Assembly: GCF_003351025.1 (NCBI RefSeq)
Contig: NZ_QPCG01000003.1
Span: forward strand, 264,355 to 328,354
DNA length: 64,000 nt
Reading direction: 5' to 3'
Origin: Mucilaginibacter endophyticus
GTDB lineage: Bacteria > Bacteroidota > Bacteroidia > Sphingobacteriales > Sphingobacteriaceae
The notes below the pieces were generated by a model. The model saw only the letters and a program-made list of their open reading frames with translations. It was not told the DNA's origin and did not search any database. A program made the translations under genes and the position numbers. Positions 54,049 to 63,664 of the stretch are shown piece by piece (the first letter of the stretch is position 1; each line of letters opens with the position of its first letter).

Positions 54049-56190
54049 TTATTTTTTCACGTGCACAGGCTGGATACCTTCGTGTGTTGGTATCACCTGT
54101 TTAATCATCCCTTTATCGTCAAACTCCATTTTATCGATACATACTTCGCGGTTATATCCGGCGGCATCGCCCATGGTGATCCCTTTAGGATAATTAAAGC
54201 GATGGTAAACGATATACCATTCATCCGTCCCAGGTATTTGTATTACCGAATTGTGTCCGGTACCGTAAATGCCCTTGGCTGCATCTTTAGTAATCACGAT
54301 GTTGTTTTCGGGAATTTCGATTGGGCCATAAGGCGATTTAGCAGTGCCATAATGTACGCTGTAATCCGGGCTTCGGGTATCATTTTCTGACCACATAAAG
54401 TAGTAAGTGCCTTTACGATAAAACACATAAGTGCCCTCGTTATAATGCGAATATGGTGTCAGGATTTTGGTAGTGCCTTGTTTTAACGAAACCATATCGT
54501 CATTTAATTCGGCCACCGCCATATAGCCATTACCCCAATACAAATAATTTTTGCCGGTCTGCGGATCTGAAAACACATCGGCATCAATTTGCTGGCCGCC
54601 TTTAACACCTTCGGGCAGTTGAGCTAATAATGGTTTGCCAGAATCGGTAAATGGGCCTGTTGGATTGTCGGCGGTCGCCACGCCTATTTTTTGCGCGGCA
54701 GCGAAATAGTAGAAATATTTATACTCGCCGCCAATCTTTTTTTCGATGATGCAAGGTGCCCAGGCATTCTTTTTTGCCCAGCTTACATCTTTTGGCAAAT
54801 CAAGGATCTTACCTTCATCTTTCCAGTTAACCATATCATCCGAAGAGAAAGCCTTGAAATAAGTTCCCGACCAGCCATCAAAACCATCGCTGGTTGGGTA
54901 GATGTAAAACTTACCTGTTTTCTCGGCATATAATATCTCCGGATCGGCATAATAACCGGCTATGGCGGTGTTATGGAGCTCCTGAGCGGTAACTTCAAAA
55001 ACCTGCGCCTTTTTACCGCCTATGCTTACCGAATATTTAACGGGGCCTTTAGTAAAATCCTGTGGCTTTGCCGGACTAATAGTAACGCCGGGGAATAACG
55101 TAAACTGCGGATCAAATGATTTCAGATCAGTACCCGGTTGCACTGGCAGATGAACCTTGTGATTTGCCGAATCTACCACGATATTGATAGTTTTTATCTG
55201 CTTGTTAACAGCCGAGAGCATTACATCTTCGGCGGTTTCCCATTTAGCGGTTAAGGCAGCGGCCTCTTTTGCAGTAATTGGCATTACGGTACCGTGACGA
55301 GGGTGGAAATTCATGGAAACCTCGTCGTCAATCAATTTAAAGTTTTCCAGATCTGTGGTACGGGTAAACTGGTATTTGCCCTGCGTGTACATATCGTACA
55401 TCAAAATATAGCCAGTGCCGTTGTTCAATTTGAAGGTACCAGCTCCTTCTACAGGGTCTTTGGTTTGTTGTACATATTTATCGCGCAATACATATCCGGA
55501 TGTTAGTTTATCCGACACCGCTATTTTTATACCGGCACCTGATCCTTCGGTTTTGAAAAACAGGTAATATTTCTTGTCTTTATAAACAATATCACCATCA
55601 ATACAGGCACCGCCATCGGGTTTGAAAAAAAGCTGTTTAGGCTCGGTTTCCAAACCAGTAAAATCCTTATTGGCATAAGCGTAGTAAATTTTATCAGCCT
55701 CGTTCCCAAAACGCATAGACCAGTAGATCATGTACTTTTTAGTTTCGGGATCATAAATAGTTTGCGGGGCCCATACCCTGTTTACCCCGGCAAATTTATC
55801 ATAGGTTTTAGTGATATCAATTGATTTTGACGACCAGTGCACCAGGTCGGTTGATTTTAATAACACCATCGAATAATCCGGCCCCCAACCGTATTTTTCG
55901 GTGTTCATATCGGTAGCCACCATGTAAAAAGTTTTACCGTCGGCAGCACGCATAATGTGGGGATCGCGTACGCCACCCGTAACGCTAATATCAGCAGAGT
56001 TTAAAACAGGGTGATTGTTATTCAACGCGCGAAAATGATAACCATCATTGCTCAGTGCAAAACGAATGGCCTCGCCGCTTTTATTGCCTGTAAAATAAGT
56101 AAAGAGATAGGCACTGAATTTTTGCTGCGGCTGCGCGATTACTGCCGTATAAAAGCTAAATAAAACGCCCAGTAAAACTATTTTTTTCAT
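54049..56190 (-). CDS. Two-domain GH43-like arabinan-active glycosidase
   Basis: Secreted 713-residue protein; signal peptide about 1-19 (AVIAQ). It contains two five-bladed GH43-like propellers. The first (about 25-310) has GGVRDPHIMRAADGKTFYMVATD, GVNRVWAPQTIYDPETKKY and VEGAGTFKLNNGTGY. The second (about 405-700) has GYYADPEILYAEKTGKFYIYPT, NAWAPCIIEKKIGGEY, QIDADVFSDPQTGKNYLYWGNG and NEGTYVFYRKGTYYFMWSEND, with the Asp-Asp-Glu triad intact (ADPE, DADVF, NEGTY). A beta-linker with DUF-type strands (about 315-400) joins them. Expected activity is alpha-L-arabinofuranosidase or endo-arabinanase. It is 28 bases after GH51 in the same operon. Confidence 0.88.
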   Translation of the reverse strand: MKKIVLLGVLFSFYTAVIAQPQQKFSAYLFTYFTGNKSGEAIRFALSNDGYHFRALNNNHPVLNSADISVTGGVRDPHIMRAADGKTFYMVATDMNTEKYGWGPDYSMVLLKSTDLVHWSSKSIDITKTYDKFAGVNRVWAPQTIYDPETKKYMIYWSMRFGNEADKIYYAYANKDFTGLETEPKQLFFKPDGGACIDGDIVYKDKKYYLFFKTEGSGAGIKIAVSDKLTSGYVLRDKYVQQTKDPVEGAGTFKLNNGTGYILMYDMYTQGKYQFTRTTDLENFKLIDDEVSMNFHPRHGTVMPITAKEAAALTAKWETAEDVMLSAVNKQIKTINIVVDSANHKVHLPVQPGTDLKSFDPQFTLFPGVTISPAKPQDFTKGPVKYSVSIGGKKAQVFEVTAQELHNTAIAGYYADPEILYAEKTGKFYIYPTSDGFDGWSGTYFKAFSSDDMVNWKDEGKILDLPKDVSWAKKNAWAPCIIEKKIGGEYKYFYYFAAAQKIGVATADNPTGPFTDSGKPLLAQLPEGVKGGQQIDADVFSDPQTGKNYLYWGNGYMAVAELNDDMVSLKQGTTKILTPYSHYNEGTYVFYRKGTYYFMWSENDTRSPDYSVHYGTAKSPYGPIEIPENNIVITKDAAKGIYGTGHNSVIQIPGTDEWYIVYHRFNYPKGITMGDAAGYNREVCIDKMEFDDKGMIKQVIPTHEGIQPVHVKK

Positions 56191-56218
56191 GTATGTATTG
56201 GTTGGATTTTTTAGATGA

Positions 56219-58174
56219 TTATTTCTGCTTTCTTATTGTTCCGGCACTTATCCTGACCACCGTGAGTGAATAAGCGGGTACGGCGAAAGCCCATTTCTTT
56301 TGCAATTTTATTGTTGACGATTGAGGAAGAACAGCCGGAGGATTATCGGCACTGTTTTTTGCTTCAGGATTACCGGAAATAACAGTAAGCGTGGCGGATT
56401 CAGGTAATTTATCAATTGCCGACAGATCAGCCTGCCCCGAAATTTGGGTAGTACCCGCATTGGCTATCTTCAGGATAATATCGCCAGTAGCGCTATCTTT
56501 TACAACTGAAGTTCCGGCGGTAGTATCAAGCGTAGCTTTTTCGCCTTTTAGCTTTATCATACCCGGCAAATACACATCGCCAGCATTGGCGGCAAATTGC
56601 TGTTGAACATAGTAATTTACCGTTGGGAAAACCTTTGTACCATTAAAATATATCAGGTTGGGGTTCCAGGATGTATGACCAATTCTCGCTATTAGCGGCG
56701 CGTATGACGCCATTCGTACAACCTCTCCATTGAGTTCTAAATGGGTCATGTATACAGCCTCGGCTAATGCATTAAAAAGCGCATTGCCCCAAGAGGCGTA
56801 TTCACCAATATAAACTTTTGACCTTTGTATGTTGTAGCTATCGTAGCGGGTAGTATTTTTCAAAAACCACTGCGGTTTTTCATAATAATGCTCGTCAACA
56901 ATACCAACCGACAGTTGATCGGCCAGCTTCCAGCCTTTCTCAAAGTCTTCGCCGTTGGGGCTTGGGCCTACTGTACCAATGATCTTAATTTCGGGATGAG
57001 CCTTGTGAACCGCGTCATAGATCATCCGGAAACGTTCTTCAAATACACCGGTGATCTTATCTTCATTACCAATACCAAGATATTCTAAATTGAACGGCGC
57101 CGGATGCCCTGCCGCCGCTCGTTTAGCGCCCCAGGTAGATGTGGCAGGTCCATTGGCGTATTCAATCAGGTCAAGCACATCCTGCACATAAGCTTTCATC
57201 TCATCCATCGGGATACCCTTTTGCCCTGTCGAGCCTATTCTCCAGGTACCGCCTGAATTTTGGCAACTCACACCCGCCGCAAGTACCGGCACCGGCTTAG
57301 CGCCAATATCCTCACAGAACTGAAAATATTCAAAGTACCCCAACCCTACCGACTGATGGTAATTCCAAATGTTGCGCTGTTCAACCCGCTGCTCAACCGG
57401 ACCAATAGTATTTTTCCAGCGATAGATGTTGGCAACGCCATCGCCATGAGTAAGACAGCCGCCGGGAAAACGCATGAATTTTGGCTTTATATCGGCGATA
57501 ACCTGTGCCAGATCGGCCCGTAACCCATTTTTATGGTTTTTAAAAGTTTCTTCGGGGAATAAGGACACCATATCAATCCCAACTTTCCCCTTCGCTTTAA
57601 TTAACAGTTCCAGTTTGGCACTGTCATTATCAAAATTCACATGGATCTGCTCGGCATATTTTTTCCAGCCTTTATCTGCCGCTGTAAATGACGATGAACC
57701 CAACTCCTTTCCATTCTTATCCACAAGCGCAACCTTTACCGGTAATGATTCACCGGATATTACGTTCAAAAAAACCGAAAAATTATAGTTTTTACCGGCT
57801 TTTACAGGTATGCCGTCAAAGCCGGAATTTTCAAGTCCTACGCCTTTTTGTCCTTCATCCTGAATATCGAGTAAAATATAGTGCGGGTTGTTGGGATGGA
57901 TCGGAGCAGCTGTTTCTACGGAAATAGTTCCATAACCAAAACCATCTGTCTGGTATTTCCAGGCGGTCAGTGAGTTCCAATCCCGGTTATCCGCAGGGCT
58001 ATATTCAAATGATCGGTTTTGAATGAGTTCGCCATAAAGACCGCCATCGGCAGCGTAACTTAAATCCTCAAAAAAGATCCCGAAAAGATCGGGGCTTATC
58101 TTTTTAGGTTTATTTTGAGCATTAGCCGCAAAACCAAACAATAACAAAGCTGTGAGAACGAAGCCGTAGCGCAT
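56219..58174 (-). CDS. GH51 alpha-L-arabinofuranosidase
   Basis: Exported 651-residue enzyme that removes alpha-L-arabinofuranosyl units from arabinan, arabinoxylan or arabinogalactan. Signal peptide about 1-20 (FAANAQ). N-terminal part begins KKISPDLFGIFFEDLSYAADGGLYGELIQNRSFEY and includes a carbohydrate-binding beta-sandwich (about 60-205). The TIM barrel carries acid/base Glu371 in LEYLGIGNEDKITG and nucleophile Glu458 in SKVYIGEYASWGN, with FMRFPGGCLTHGDG before them. The C-terminal beta-domain ends YSLTVVRISAGT. It sits between a frameshifted GH43 gene (15 bases upstream) and a two-domain GH43 (28 bases downstream). Confidence 0.94.
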   Translation of the reverse strand: MRYGFVLTALLLFGFAANAQNKPKKISPDLFGIFFEDLSYAADGGLYGELIQNRSFEYSPADNRDWNSLTAWKYQTDGFGYGTISVETAAPIHPNNPHYILLDIQDEGQKGVGLENSGFDGIPVKAGKNYNFSVFLNVISGESLPVKVALVDKNGKELGSSSFTAADKGWKKYAEQIHVNFDNDSAKLELLIKAKGKVGIDMVSLFPEETFKNHKNGLRADLAQVIADIKPKFMRFPGGCLTHGDGVANIYRWKNTIGPVEQRVEQRNIWNYHQSVGLGYFEYFQFCEDIGAKPVPVLAAGVSCQNSGGTWRIGSTGQKGIPMDEMKAYVQDVLDLIEYANGPATSTWGAKRAAAGHPAPFNLEYLGIGNEDKITGVFEERFRMIYDAVHKAHPEIKIIGTVGPSPNGEDFEKGWKLADQLSVGIVDEHYYEKPQWFLKNTTRYDSYNIQRSKVYIGEYASWGNALFNALAEAVYMTHLELNGEVVRMASYAPLIARIGHTSWNPNLIYFNGTKVFPTVNYYVQQQFAANAGDVYLPGMIKLKGEKATLDTTAGTSVVKDSATGDIILKIANAGTTQISGQADLSAIDKLPESATLTVISGNPEAKNSADNPPAVLPQSSTIKLQKKWAFAVPAYSLTVVRISAGTIRKQK

Positions 58175-58189
58175 AAATTTCTATCTGGT

Positions 58190-59150
58190 TTAGTTAAACT
58201 TTTGAACACCTTTAGTACTCACTTTTTTGATATTTCCGTTTGAATCAAAATTCAAACTATCCAGGCAAAGCTGCCTTAATACAAATGATTCCTTTTGAGG
58301 AAAAATGCGGTGATATAAAATATAGCGCTGCCCTTTTTCAACAAAAGTTGTATGGTGACCGGGGCCAATCACAGTACTATCAGCAGAAGTGCTGAGTATA
58401 ACCCGGTGTTCATCCTCCTGAAACGGGCCCAGCGGACTGTTTTCCTTTAGCATACCCAACCTGGTAACTGGCATCAATAGCTTTACCTTCCGAAAACATG
58501 AGGTAATAGGTTTTATTACGTTTCACCAAATGTGCGCCTTCAAAAAAATGAGGTGTAGTTATATCCATGGGCGCACCATCAAACGAAACCATATCATCCT
58601 TCAGCTTTACCGCCATGCAATGCCCGTTGATCCACTTATAGCCCGATCCCCAATAAAGATAGATGCTGCCATCACTGTCAATAAAACAATCCGGATCGAT
58701 GTTATGCACGTTGGGATAGTCTGTTGATTTCACCATTGGGGTGTTATCCTTTTTCAGGTTTTTCCAGGGACCAAGCGGTGTATTGCCTACGCCTCCCCAA
58801 ATCTCGCCGCCTACGGCTACGTACATATAAAACTTATTGTTTTTCCCTTTTACTACTGATGGCGCCCAAACCATTTCATCAAGCGAAGTGGGACTGGTAC
58901 AAGCTTCTTTTGTAGGCCAGTTGATATGATGACGTGTAAATTTAACAAAGTCGGTTGTTTCCAGTACAGCCAACTCTTTAGCACCCCAGGGATCAATGGT
59001 AGCGTAAATGAAATAATGACCTTTCTCTTTAACTATGGTTGGGTCGGCAAAGTATCCTCCTGTTATCGGGTTCGGGATCATTTGCTTTTGAGCCAGCGCC
59101 GCCACGCAAAACAACATGAAGGTAAAAAAGACAGATACACGCTTCATCAT
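58190..59150 (-). pseudogene. GH43 glycosidase gene interrupted by a single-base frameshift
   Basis: The N-terminal reading frame starts at the ATG at 59150 (MMKRVSVFFTFML, signal peptide ending AALAQ) and encodes the catalytic residues of GH43: FADPTIVKEKGHYFIYAT, MVWAPSVVKGK, NIDPDCFIDSDG and FEGAHLVKRNKTYYLMFSEG. After QVGYAKGKQ it runs into SAGPVSGG and stops. The other frame resumes with SPLGPFQEDEHRV and continues GHHTTFVEKGQRYILYHRIF to the normal C-terminus at 58190. Removing one base near 58439-58443, next to a TTTT run, restores YAKGKSPLGPFQ, the usual family text. It heads the operon with GH51 and GH43. It is either a true lesion or a sequencing error. Confidence 0.85.
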
Positions 59151-59177
59151 AATTAAAAGGTTAAAAAGGAAACCCAA

Positions 59178-59598
59178 TATTAAGTGTTATTTTAACAATT
59201 AACTAATTTTTAGCAGGATTTTATCTCATTTATTTTGGAGGTGTGGTTTTCAGTTAGAATCGAGAGCCGTAAAACCTGATTTACGAAGTTTTAAAAACTC
59301 CGTAAGTCTTCTGCTTTTTGAAAATCTTTGAAGATATGATAGTGAAAGTGACCAGCCATCGGAGGTAGTGGAAAATTGAGATCAAGGGAGATGAAACAAC
59401 ATTAGGTGTGGGAGACTGTCATCCCGAGCCTGTCGAAGGACGCGCGCAAAGGCCCGCCCCGCTATGCTTCGACAGGCTCAGCATGACACCTGTTTTTAAA
59501 TTATTTCATGGGCAGCCTGTCGAAGGACGCGCGCAGAGGCCTGCCCACCATGCTTCGACTGGCTCAGCATGACACCCGTTTTTATTACGGCAAGAACA
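59178..59598. other. Intergenic region upstream of the GH43-GH51 operon, with hairpin and repeats
   Basis: 421 bases without a gene. It holds a near-perfect palindrome, TTACGAAGTTTT (59281-59292) and AAAACTCCGTAA (59294-59305), which may be a terminator or repeat, and the two CTGTCGAAGG repeat units described separately. No TTTTTGATAT operator copy is present, so these enzymes may be controlled differently from the susC/PhyH regulon. Confidence 0.45.
59417..59574. repeat. Two tandem copies of a palindromic intergenic repeat (CCTGTCGAAGG type)
   Basis: Copy one (59417-59488) runs from TGTCATCCCGAGCCTGTCG to GGCTCAGCATGACA; copy two (59513-59574) begins CAGCCTGTCGAAGGACGCGC and ends CTCAGCATGACA. 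Each has arms (GAGCC)TGTCGAAG and CTTCGACAGGCTC that can form a hairpin (copy two has one arm mismatch, CTTCGACTGG). Both end in CCGTTTTTA-like text or CCTGTTTTTA. Elements of this kind are widespread in intergenic DNA of Bacteroidota. Confidence 0.8.
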
Positions 59599-62076
59599 TC
59601 AAAACGGAAAAACCAGTTTAAAGCTAACATTCCGCCCGATGTTATAAATACCGAGGTGCCCGTTTGGCGACGATTGGTAATATTCAAAATATTTTAAGCG
59701 GTTAAGATTTGATTGATAGGCTTTATCAAATAGGTTATCCACCTGCAAAAAAAGCTCACAAACGGTTTTGTCCGATTTATTTTTAATGGTGGATCCCGCA
59801 CCCAAATTAAACAACGCATAGCCTGGTGTGGCGGTTTCGGTGTTATCCAGGGCATAGTAGCGGTTTTGTGTAGTGTAGGCATCCATTTCGGCTTTGAAGT
59901 AGATCTTTGAAAAAGCACCGTAAGCCTTTTGTAAACTCACTTTAAACTCCGACCGGATATGCAACGGAGGAATAAAAGGCAGGTATTTAGCAGCACCTTT
60001 AGATTCATCAATGAGTTGTTTGTTGCCGTTGATACCGGTCACATAAGCCAGGCTATTATTAAAAGCTAACCACTTCACATTTTGCGGGTGCACATTAAGC
60101 GTAAATTCTGCCCCATATAAGCGGGCGCTGCTTTGCTGGTACTGATAAGTACTGTTACCCGGAACAATCACTACAGGATTGCCATTGGCATCAGTGAGTT
60201 TGGCCTGGTAAATGTAATTGTTGATATGGTTGTTAAACAGTTCGGCAATCAGGTCGATATCCTTCAGATAAGCGATAAAGCCTACATCTTCCTGCAAACT
60301 AAATTCGGGGTTAAAGCTACGGTTGCCTAAATAAACGATATGGGCACCGGGGTCAAGTCCATTGGAGCCAATTTCGGTGATGTTAGGCGCACGGTATCCC
60401 CTGGCTATATTTGCCTTAAGCAGCAGGCGCTCGCTGATATTATAGGTTATACCCAAACTGCCCGATACGCCCTGGTATACATGCTTAAAAGCCGGGAACT
60501 GCAAACGAGCGCCTGCTGTATCCGGTAATATCACATGCTGTTCAAACCCATTTTTAGGATTCGGCCCAACGTAAAAATCATGCCAGCTGATGTGCCTGTT
60601 ATCATACCTGATGCCGCCTGAAATATCAACTTTCCCGATAGTTTTTTTGGCGAAAAAGAAAGTCCCCGCATCAAAAAGGTTATAATCCGGGATGGGAAAA
60701 TCTGTTGCCGCCTTGCTCCGGTTGGTTTGATACATTCCATTCACTCCAAGCGAGCTCTCAATACCGCCTAAAGTCGGCAGATTATATTTCAAATCGTAAT
60801 TAAGTGTATTAAGCACAACATATAACCCCGGCTGATTTGCCTGTGTAGGGTGGTTATATTCCCGGCGGATACTCTGCTGTAAACCAAGCGAAACATTGAT
60901 ACTGCTGCCTTCGCCCAGTTTAAACTCATTGTGCGAGTATACACGATAATGCTGTATACGCTGATGCAGCGGGGTTATGCTGTATGATCTTAACTCATCA
61001 TTACTTACAACCGGCCGGTTCCTGATATTGTCGGTGCTGCTTTCGGCTACCTGCCTGGTAAACTGCCGTGTAAGTGAATCCCGACTGCCGTCAGGTATTT
61101 CCTGCCGGTTATCATAAACGGTTGCCGCTATTTGCGAGTAGCCCCATTTTTTATCAACCCTGGCCATTCCAGACAGGTTGAACTCTCGGAAACCAGTATT
61201 ATACACAAAGCCATCAACACTGTTCCGATAATCATGCGCGGCTTTCGCGGTTGCCCGGAAAGCATATCGCCAATCATCTTTTTTGTAAGACAAACCAAGC
61301 GAAGTACCTATCATGCCGTTATTGGTATGGTAGTCGGCAGTGTAATCGCCTTTTAAAACCCGGTTTTCGCCTGCAGGCAGGTAAGGGATCATATTGATCA
61401 CCCCCGCCAGCGCGTCCGAACCATAGGTTAAACTTGCCGGCCCCTTCACCACCTCCGCGCGACCAATGCCATATTGATCTATCTCTATTCCATGTTCATC
61501 GCCCCATTGCTGCCCTTCCTGCCGTACGCCGTCATACAAGGTTAAAACACGGTTATAACCTAATCCCCTGATAAACGGTTTGGAGATATTGGGCCCCGTG
61601 GTTACCGCGTTTACACCCGGCACGCCTTTTACAATAGCATCAATAATGTTGTTGTTCACATTCTGATCCATCTCTTTCCGGGTCATTACCGCTATGGGTA
61701 TGGGGTTACTCCTTAATTCGGTTTTACGTGATACCCCGGTTACGGTCACCTCATTCAGTTTAGAGCTGCTTTCTTTCAGATTTCCGTTCAGTAACGTAGC
61801 CTCATCCGGCTTTACGCTCACATTATAGCGCTCGGTGACATACCCAATGTTCGAAAAAACAACGGTGTAAGTACCCGCCGGAACATTTTTTAAATGGTAA
61901 TAGCCTTTATCGTTCGTGGTTACGCCAATTGCGGTTCCGGAAAGCGCGACAGTAGCAAAGGAAAGCGGCTCGCTACCGGTGGTTAATCTCCCTTTCAGGG
62001 AGCCATGCTGCGCCAAAACCAAACCTGGGATTAATAAAAAGCACAGTATAGATAATATTTTCATTCGTTTTAGCAT
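59599..62076 (-). CDS. TonB-dependent receptor with carboxypeptidase-like N-domain, possibly metal or haem uptake
   Basis: Outer-membrane receptor of 825 residues, not of the SusC branch and without a SusD partner. Signal peptide about 1-22 (PGLVLAQ), regulatory-like domain about 24-100 (GSLKGRLTTGSEPLSFATVAL), then NEVTVTGVSRKTELRSNPIPIAV, plug about 110-225 (IKGVPGVNAVTTGPNISKPF, IGRAEVVKGPASLTYGSDALAGVINMI) and a 600-residue barrel ending NVSFKLVFPF. The plug text is of the type seen in siderophore, haem and metal receptors. A palindrome resembling a DtxR/IdeR box lies just upstream (62105-62128), so metal regulation is plausible. The start MLKRMK is supported by the hydrophobic leader. 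Confidence 0.88.
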   Translation of the reverse strand: MLKRMKILSILCFLLIPGLVLAQHGSLKGRLTTGSEPLSFATVALSGTAIGVTTNDKGYYHLKNVPAGTYTVVFSNIGYVTERYNVSVKPDEATLLNGNLKESSSKLNEVTVTGVSRKTELRSNPIPIAVMTRKEMDQNVNNNIIDAIVKGVPGVNAVTTGPNISKPFIRGLGYNRVLTLYDGVRQEGQQWGDEHGIEIDQYGIGRAEVVKGPASLTYGSDALAGVINMIPYLPAGENRVLKGDYTADYHTNNGMIGTSLGLSYKKDDWRYAFRATAKAAHDYRNSVDGFVYNTGFREFNLSGMARVDKKWGYSQIAATVYDNRQEIPDGSRDSLTRQFTRQVAESSTDNIRNRPVVSNDELRSYSITPLHQRIQHYRVYSHNEFKLGEGSSINVSLGLQQSIRREYNHPTQANQPGLYVVLNTLNYDLKYNLPTLGGIESSLGVNGMYQTNRSKAATDFPIPDYNLFDAGTFFFAKKTIGKVDISGGIRYDNRHISWHDFYVGPNPKNGFEQHVILPDTAGARLQFPAFKHVYQGVSGSLGITYNISERLLLKANIARGYRAPNITEIGSNGLDPGAHIVYLGNRSFNPEFSLQEDVGFIAYLKDIDLIAELFNNHINNYIYQAKLTDANGNPVVIVPGNSTYQYQQSSARLYGAEFTLNVHPQNVKWLAFNNSLAYVTGINGNKQLIDESKGAAKYLPFIPPLHIRSEFKVSLQKAYGAFSKIYFKAEMDAYTTQNRYYALDNTETATPGYALFNLGAGSTIKNKSDKTVCELFLQVDNLFDKAYQSNLNRLKYFEYYQSSPNGHLGIYNIGRNVSFKLVFPF

Positions 62077-62104
62077 ATCTTAAATAATATACAAAACAAA
62101 TAAA

Positions 62105-62128
62105 AAAAATTAGTCTTACCTAATTTTT
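62105..62128 (-). promoter_or_regulatory. Palindrome resembling a DtxR-family metal regulator box
   Basis: AAAAATTAG (62105-62113) and CTAATTTTT (62120-62128) are exact inverted arms around TCTTAC. On the minus strand the core reads TTAGGTAAGACTAA, similar in form to the TTAGG...CCTAA boxes of DtxR/IdeR/MntR repressors. It sits 29 bases upstream of the TonB receptor start codon, where a repressor would block transcription. Confidence 0.55.
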
Positions 62129-62202
62129 AAATTAAAGAAAGTGAAATTTTAACATATGCAACTACAAATGACACAAGTCTGCAAACCGAAACTATTTATT
62201 AA

Positions 62203-63246
62203 TCAGATAACTTTCTTTTGCGGAGCTATAGATGGTTGTTGCGGAGAAAAGGCCAGCATAAACTCTTCTGCCCGTTTAATCATGTTTTCGGAGCCGATAA
62301 AAATAGACGAACGCTGATGAAGTTCATTCACATCCAAATCGAGGATCCGGTCGTAGCCTGTAGATGCCAGGCCACCGGCCTGTTCCACAATAAAGGCCAT
62401 CGGGTTGCACTCATAAACCAGTCGCAATTTTCCATTTGGATACTGGGCTGTAGTTGGATAAAGGAATATACCGCCCTTAATCAGGTTACGGTGAATGTCG
62501 GCTATCATTGATCCGGTATAGCGTGAGGTGTAAGGGCGGCTGGTGGCATCGTCCTCAACCTGGCAGTATTTGATGTATTTTTTTACACCCAAAGGGAAAT
62601 GCGTGTAATATCCTTCATTGATAGAATACAGGCTCCCATCCTTCGGCATTTTTATATCAGGGTGCGACAGACAAAACTCTCCTATAGAAGGGTCAAGCGT
62701 AAACCCGTTAACCCCTTTACCTGTAGTATAAACCAGCATGGTTGATGATCCGTAGATCACGTAACCGGCGGCTACCTGCTCAGTACCTTTCTGCAGTACA
62801 TCCTGCAAAGTAGCTTTACCCTCTAAAGTTTTACGGCGGTAAATAGAAAATATAGTTCCCACACTCACATTTACGTCAATATTTGATGAACCATCCAACG
62901 GATCGATGGCTACAATATATTTGGCATGTTTGGAGATTTCCGATTCTATCAGGATATGCTCGTCATTCTCCTCCGAAGCTACTACACAGCACTCGCCCCC
63001 ACTCCGCAACGCCGAAATAAATTGCTCATTGGCATAAACATCCATCTTTTTTTGCCGCTCGCCATGAGAATTTACTGAATCGGTTTCGCCGATGATATCA
63101 ATGAGCCCGGCTTTACTGATCTCGCGGTTTACAATTTTAGCAGCGATGCCGATATCGCGTAAAAGTCTTGATAGCTCACCTTTGGCGAAAGGGAAATCAG
63201 CCTGTTTCTCTATAATAAATTGTCCTAAGGTTATTACTCTTTTCAT
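62203..63246 (-). CDS. fbp: Fructose-1,6-bisphosphatase, class I
   Basis: Cytosolic gluconeogenic enzyme that hydrolyses fructose 1,6-bisphosphate to fructose 6-phosphate. 347 residues, the normal class I length. Seen: N-terminal [24 protein letters not shown], the metal-binding motifs VASEENDE and [24 protein letters not shown] (about 118-141), [14 protein letters not shown], the substrate loop [23 protein letters not shown], and [20 protein letters not shown] near the C-terminus. It would serve growth on the glycan-derived sugars and organic acids of this lifestyle. It stands alone, with 127 bases to the TonB receptor downstream. Confidence 0.97.
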   Translation of the reverse strand: MKRVITLGQFIIEKQADFPFAKGELSRLLRDIGIAAKIVNREISKAGLIDIIGETDSVNSHGERQKKMDVYANEQFISALRSGGECCVVASEENDEHILIESEISKHAKYIVAIDPLDGSSNIDVNVSVGTIFSIYRRKTLEGKATLQDVLQKGTEQVAAGYVIYGSSTMLVYTTGKGVNGFTLDPSIGEFCLSHPDIKMPKDGSLYSINEGYYTHFPLGVKKYIKYCQVEDDATSRPYTSRYTGSMIADIHRNLIKGGIFLYPTTAQYPNGKLRLVYECNPMAFIVEQAGGLASTGYDRILDLDVNELHQRSSIFIGSENMIKRAEEFMLAFSPQQPSIAPQKKVI

Positions 63247-63664
63247 GATGGTGTGTATTTAATCGGTTAACAGAAATATTAAAAAATAACGGCGTTTGGC
63301 CGGGTTGTTTATAATCAGGAGTCGGTGTTATGATGAGTGATAAACTGGGATAACAAAGCTCATCCAACAGGTTCAAACTATGCCCTATATGCTCATAATC
63401 ACCTTTTTGCTAAATTACCGGCCTTGAGTTACCGAACTGTCATGCTCTGTCTCCCGGCATCTTAGCACCTGTTCACTACCATTGCTGCCTTCAAAAGCCA
63501 ATTACAAGCAGATAATATCGCAACTGTTTACCTGCCAGTATTCCTTTTGATAATATCGTACAATAATTGGATAACGGTTGGATGAAAATGGGAGACGGCA
63601 GTATCCATCTTTGTTTTATATCAAAACCAATTAATTAAGGCCTGCTATTATAATTTATAAGTAT
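63247..63664. other. Divergent intergenic region between fbp and the alcohol dehydrogenase gene
   Basis: 418 bases with no credible gene. CATCTTTG at 63606-63613 is one base off TAnnTTTG on the plus strand but its nearest TTG (63578-63580) is 25 bases upstream, too far for a sound promoter call. No riboswitch or tRNA consensus was recognised. Confidence 0.4.

Noticed and set aside
58220..58233. CACTTTTTTGATAT similar to the AraC operator arm
   Set aside because: It lies within the coding C-terminus of the GH43 gene, has an extra T and no promoter nearby; taken as chance.
63430..63520. Possible riboswitch or tRNA between fbp and the dehydrogenase gene
   Set aside because: No consensus core for common riboswitch classes and no cloverleaf could be drawn.
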